In this document: positions 63,769 through 64,000 of the stretch, one piece after another
Layout of the letters: every line of letters begins with the position of its first letter
Numbering within the stretch: the first letter of the stretch is position 1
NCBI RefSeq assembly: GCF_042701255.1
Contig: NZ_CP170554.1
Coordinates: 2,976,001-3,040,000 of the forward strand
DNA from: Tahibacter sp042701255
GTDB taxonomy: Bacteria; Pseudomonadota; Gammaproteobacteria; Xanthomonadales; Rhodanobacteraceae
Direction of reading: 5' to 3'
DNA: 64,000 nt
The notes under the pieces: model-generated
The model's database searches: none
What the model was told of the DNA's origin: nothing
What the model saw: the letters and a program-made list of their open reading frames with translations, nothing else
Translations under genes and position numbers: made by a program

Positions 63769-64000
63769 ATGAGCAAGTTTCTGCAGAAGAGCCTGACTGC
63801 TGCCGCGGTCGTCGCGGCGCTCGGCACCGCCGGCGGCGCGTTCGCCCAGGAACTCAAGACCGAGAAGGACAAGGTCAGCTACATGGTCGGCATGGACGTG
63901 GGCAAGGGCCTGTCCTCGATCAAGGACGAAATCGACATGGCCGTCGTGATCCAGGCCCTGCAGGCTTCGGTCAAGGGCGACAAGACCGCGCTGACGCAGG
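63769..64000 (+). CDS. FKBP-type isomerase FkpA/Mip-like, N-terminal part (3' end outside window)
   Basis: The first 77 codons of an exported protein: signal peptide MSKFLQKSLTAAAVVAALGT with cleavage near AFAQ, then the dimerisation helix domain (KVSYMVGMDVGKGLSSIKDE) of FkpA/Mip-type peptidyl-prolyl isomerases. The catalytic FKBP domain lies beyond the window. AGGAGC precedes the ATG. Folding helper of the periplasm. Confidence 0.85.
   Translation, partial: MSKFLQKSLTAAAVVAALGTAGGAFAQELKTEKDKVSYMVGMDVGKGLSSIKDEIDMAVVIQALQASVKGDKTALTQ

Overview
The window is GC-rich, densely coded chromosomal DNA. Gene content points to a gammaproteobacterium of the Lysobacterales (Xanthomonadales), probably near Dokdonella/Rudaea/Tahibacter (Rhodanobacteraceae). 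The support is a PilH-type regulator, a TIGR02999-type ECF sigma factor next to a Hanks kinase, and several secreted proteins that end in a short D-x-I-F-x-x-G-F-E/N tail. The taxonomy is inference from gene content; no rRNA is present.

Layout. 1-7.7 kb: the end of a LytTR response regulator, a serine hydrolase, a CPBP membrane protease, a secreted beta-helix protein and two exported proteins of unknown role, plus a decayed LprI-like fragment. 8-11.4 kb: a membrane Ser/Thr kinase and its ECF sigma factor, then an alpha/beta-hydrolase remnant. 11.9-14.6 kb: a second serine hydrolase, an ABM-domain membrane protein and tRNA-Leu(TAA). 15-25.5 kb: a stand-alone PstS-like protein followed by a large locus of unknown function. 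It has two big proline-rich proteins on the plus strand (one possibly made of SPFH-like units) facing four minus-strand genes (TIGR04222 membrane protein, glycine-zipper lipoprotein, coiled-coil lipoprotein, Cys-motif/Calx-beta membrane protein). This is the best candidate for an undescribed system. 25.7-29 kb: cold-shock protein, DctA, SlyD, glutathione peroxidase. 29-30.1 kb: two cupredoxins with the C-terminal tail. 30.4-33.8 kb: an HTH/NTPase-like gene overlapping a membrane AAA ATPase gene whose frame is broken at a CG-dinucleotide tract.

34-64 kb is mostly housekeeping: gyrA (Ala at the Ser83 position), a peroxiredoxin, Hsp20, a CbpA-like DnaJ protein followed by seven 13-bp tandem repeats, pilH, an oxidoreductase, a methyltransferase gene broken at a second CG tract, the 2-oxoglutarate dehydrogenase operon (sucA-sucB-small exported protein-lpdA), a GNAT protein coupled to the ribosomal oxygenase RoxA, purB, fumC, a secreted two-repeat protein, one IS5-family element, a YtrA-like GntR/ABC operon with a recognisable promoter and operator, a secreted glutathione peroxidase, a fused ATP sulfurylase/APS kinase, an ABC-F ATPase and the start of a Mip/FkpA-like isomerase.

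Functional themes are peroxide and protein stress (two GPx, peroxiredoxin, Hsp20, CbpA, SlyD), central carbon metabolism (SucAB-Lpd, FumC, DctA) and signalling (LytTR, kinase/ECF, PilH, GntR). Two genes carry frameshifts in identical (CG)5C tracts, which are either slippage sites or sequence errors.
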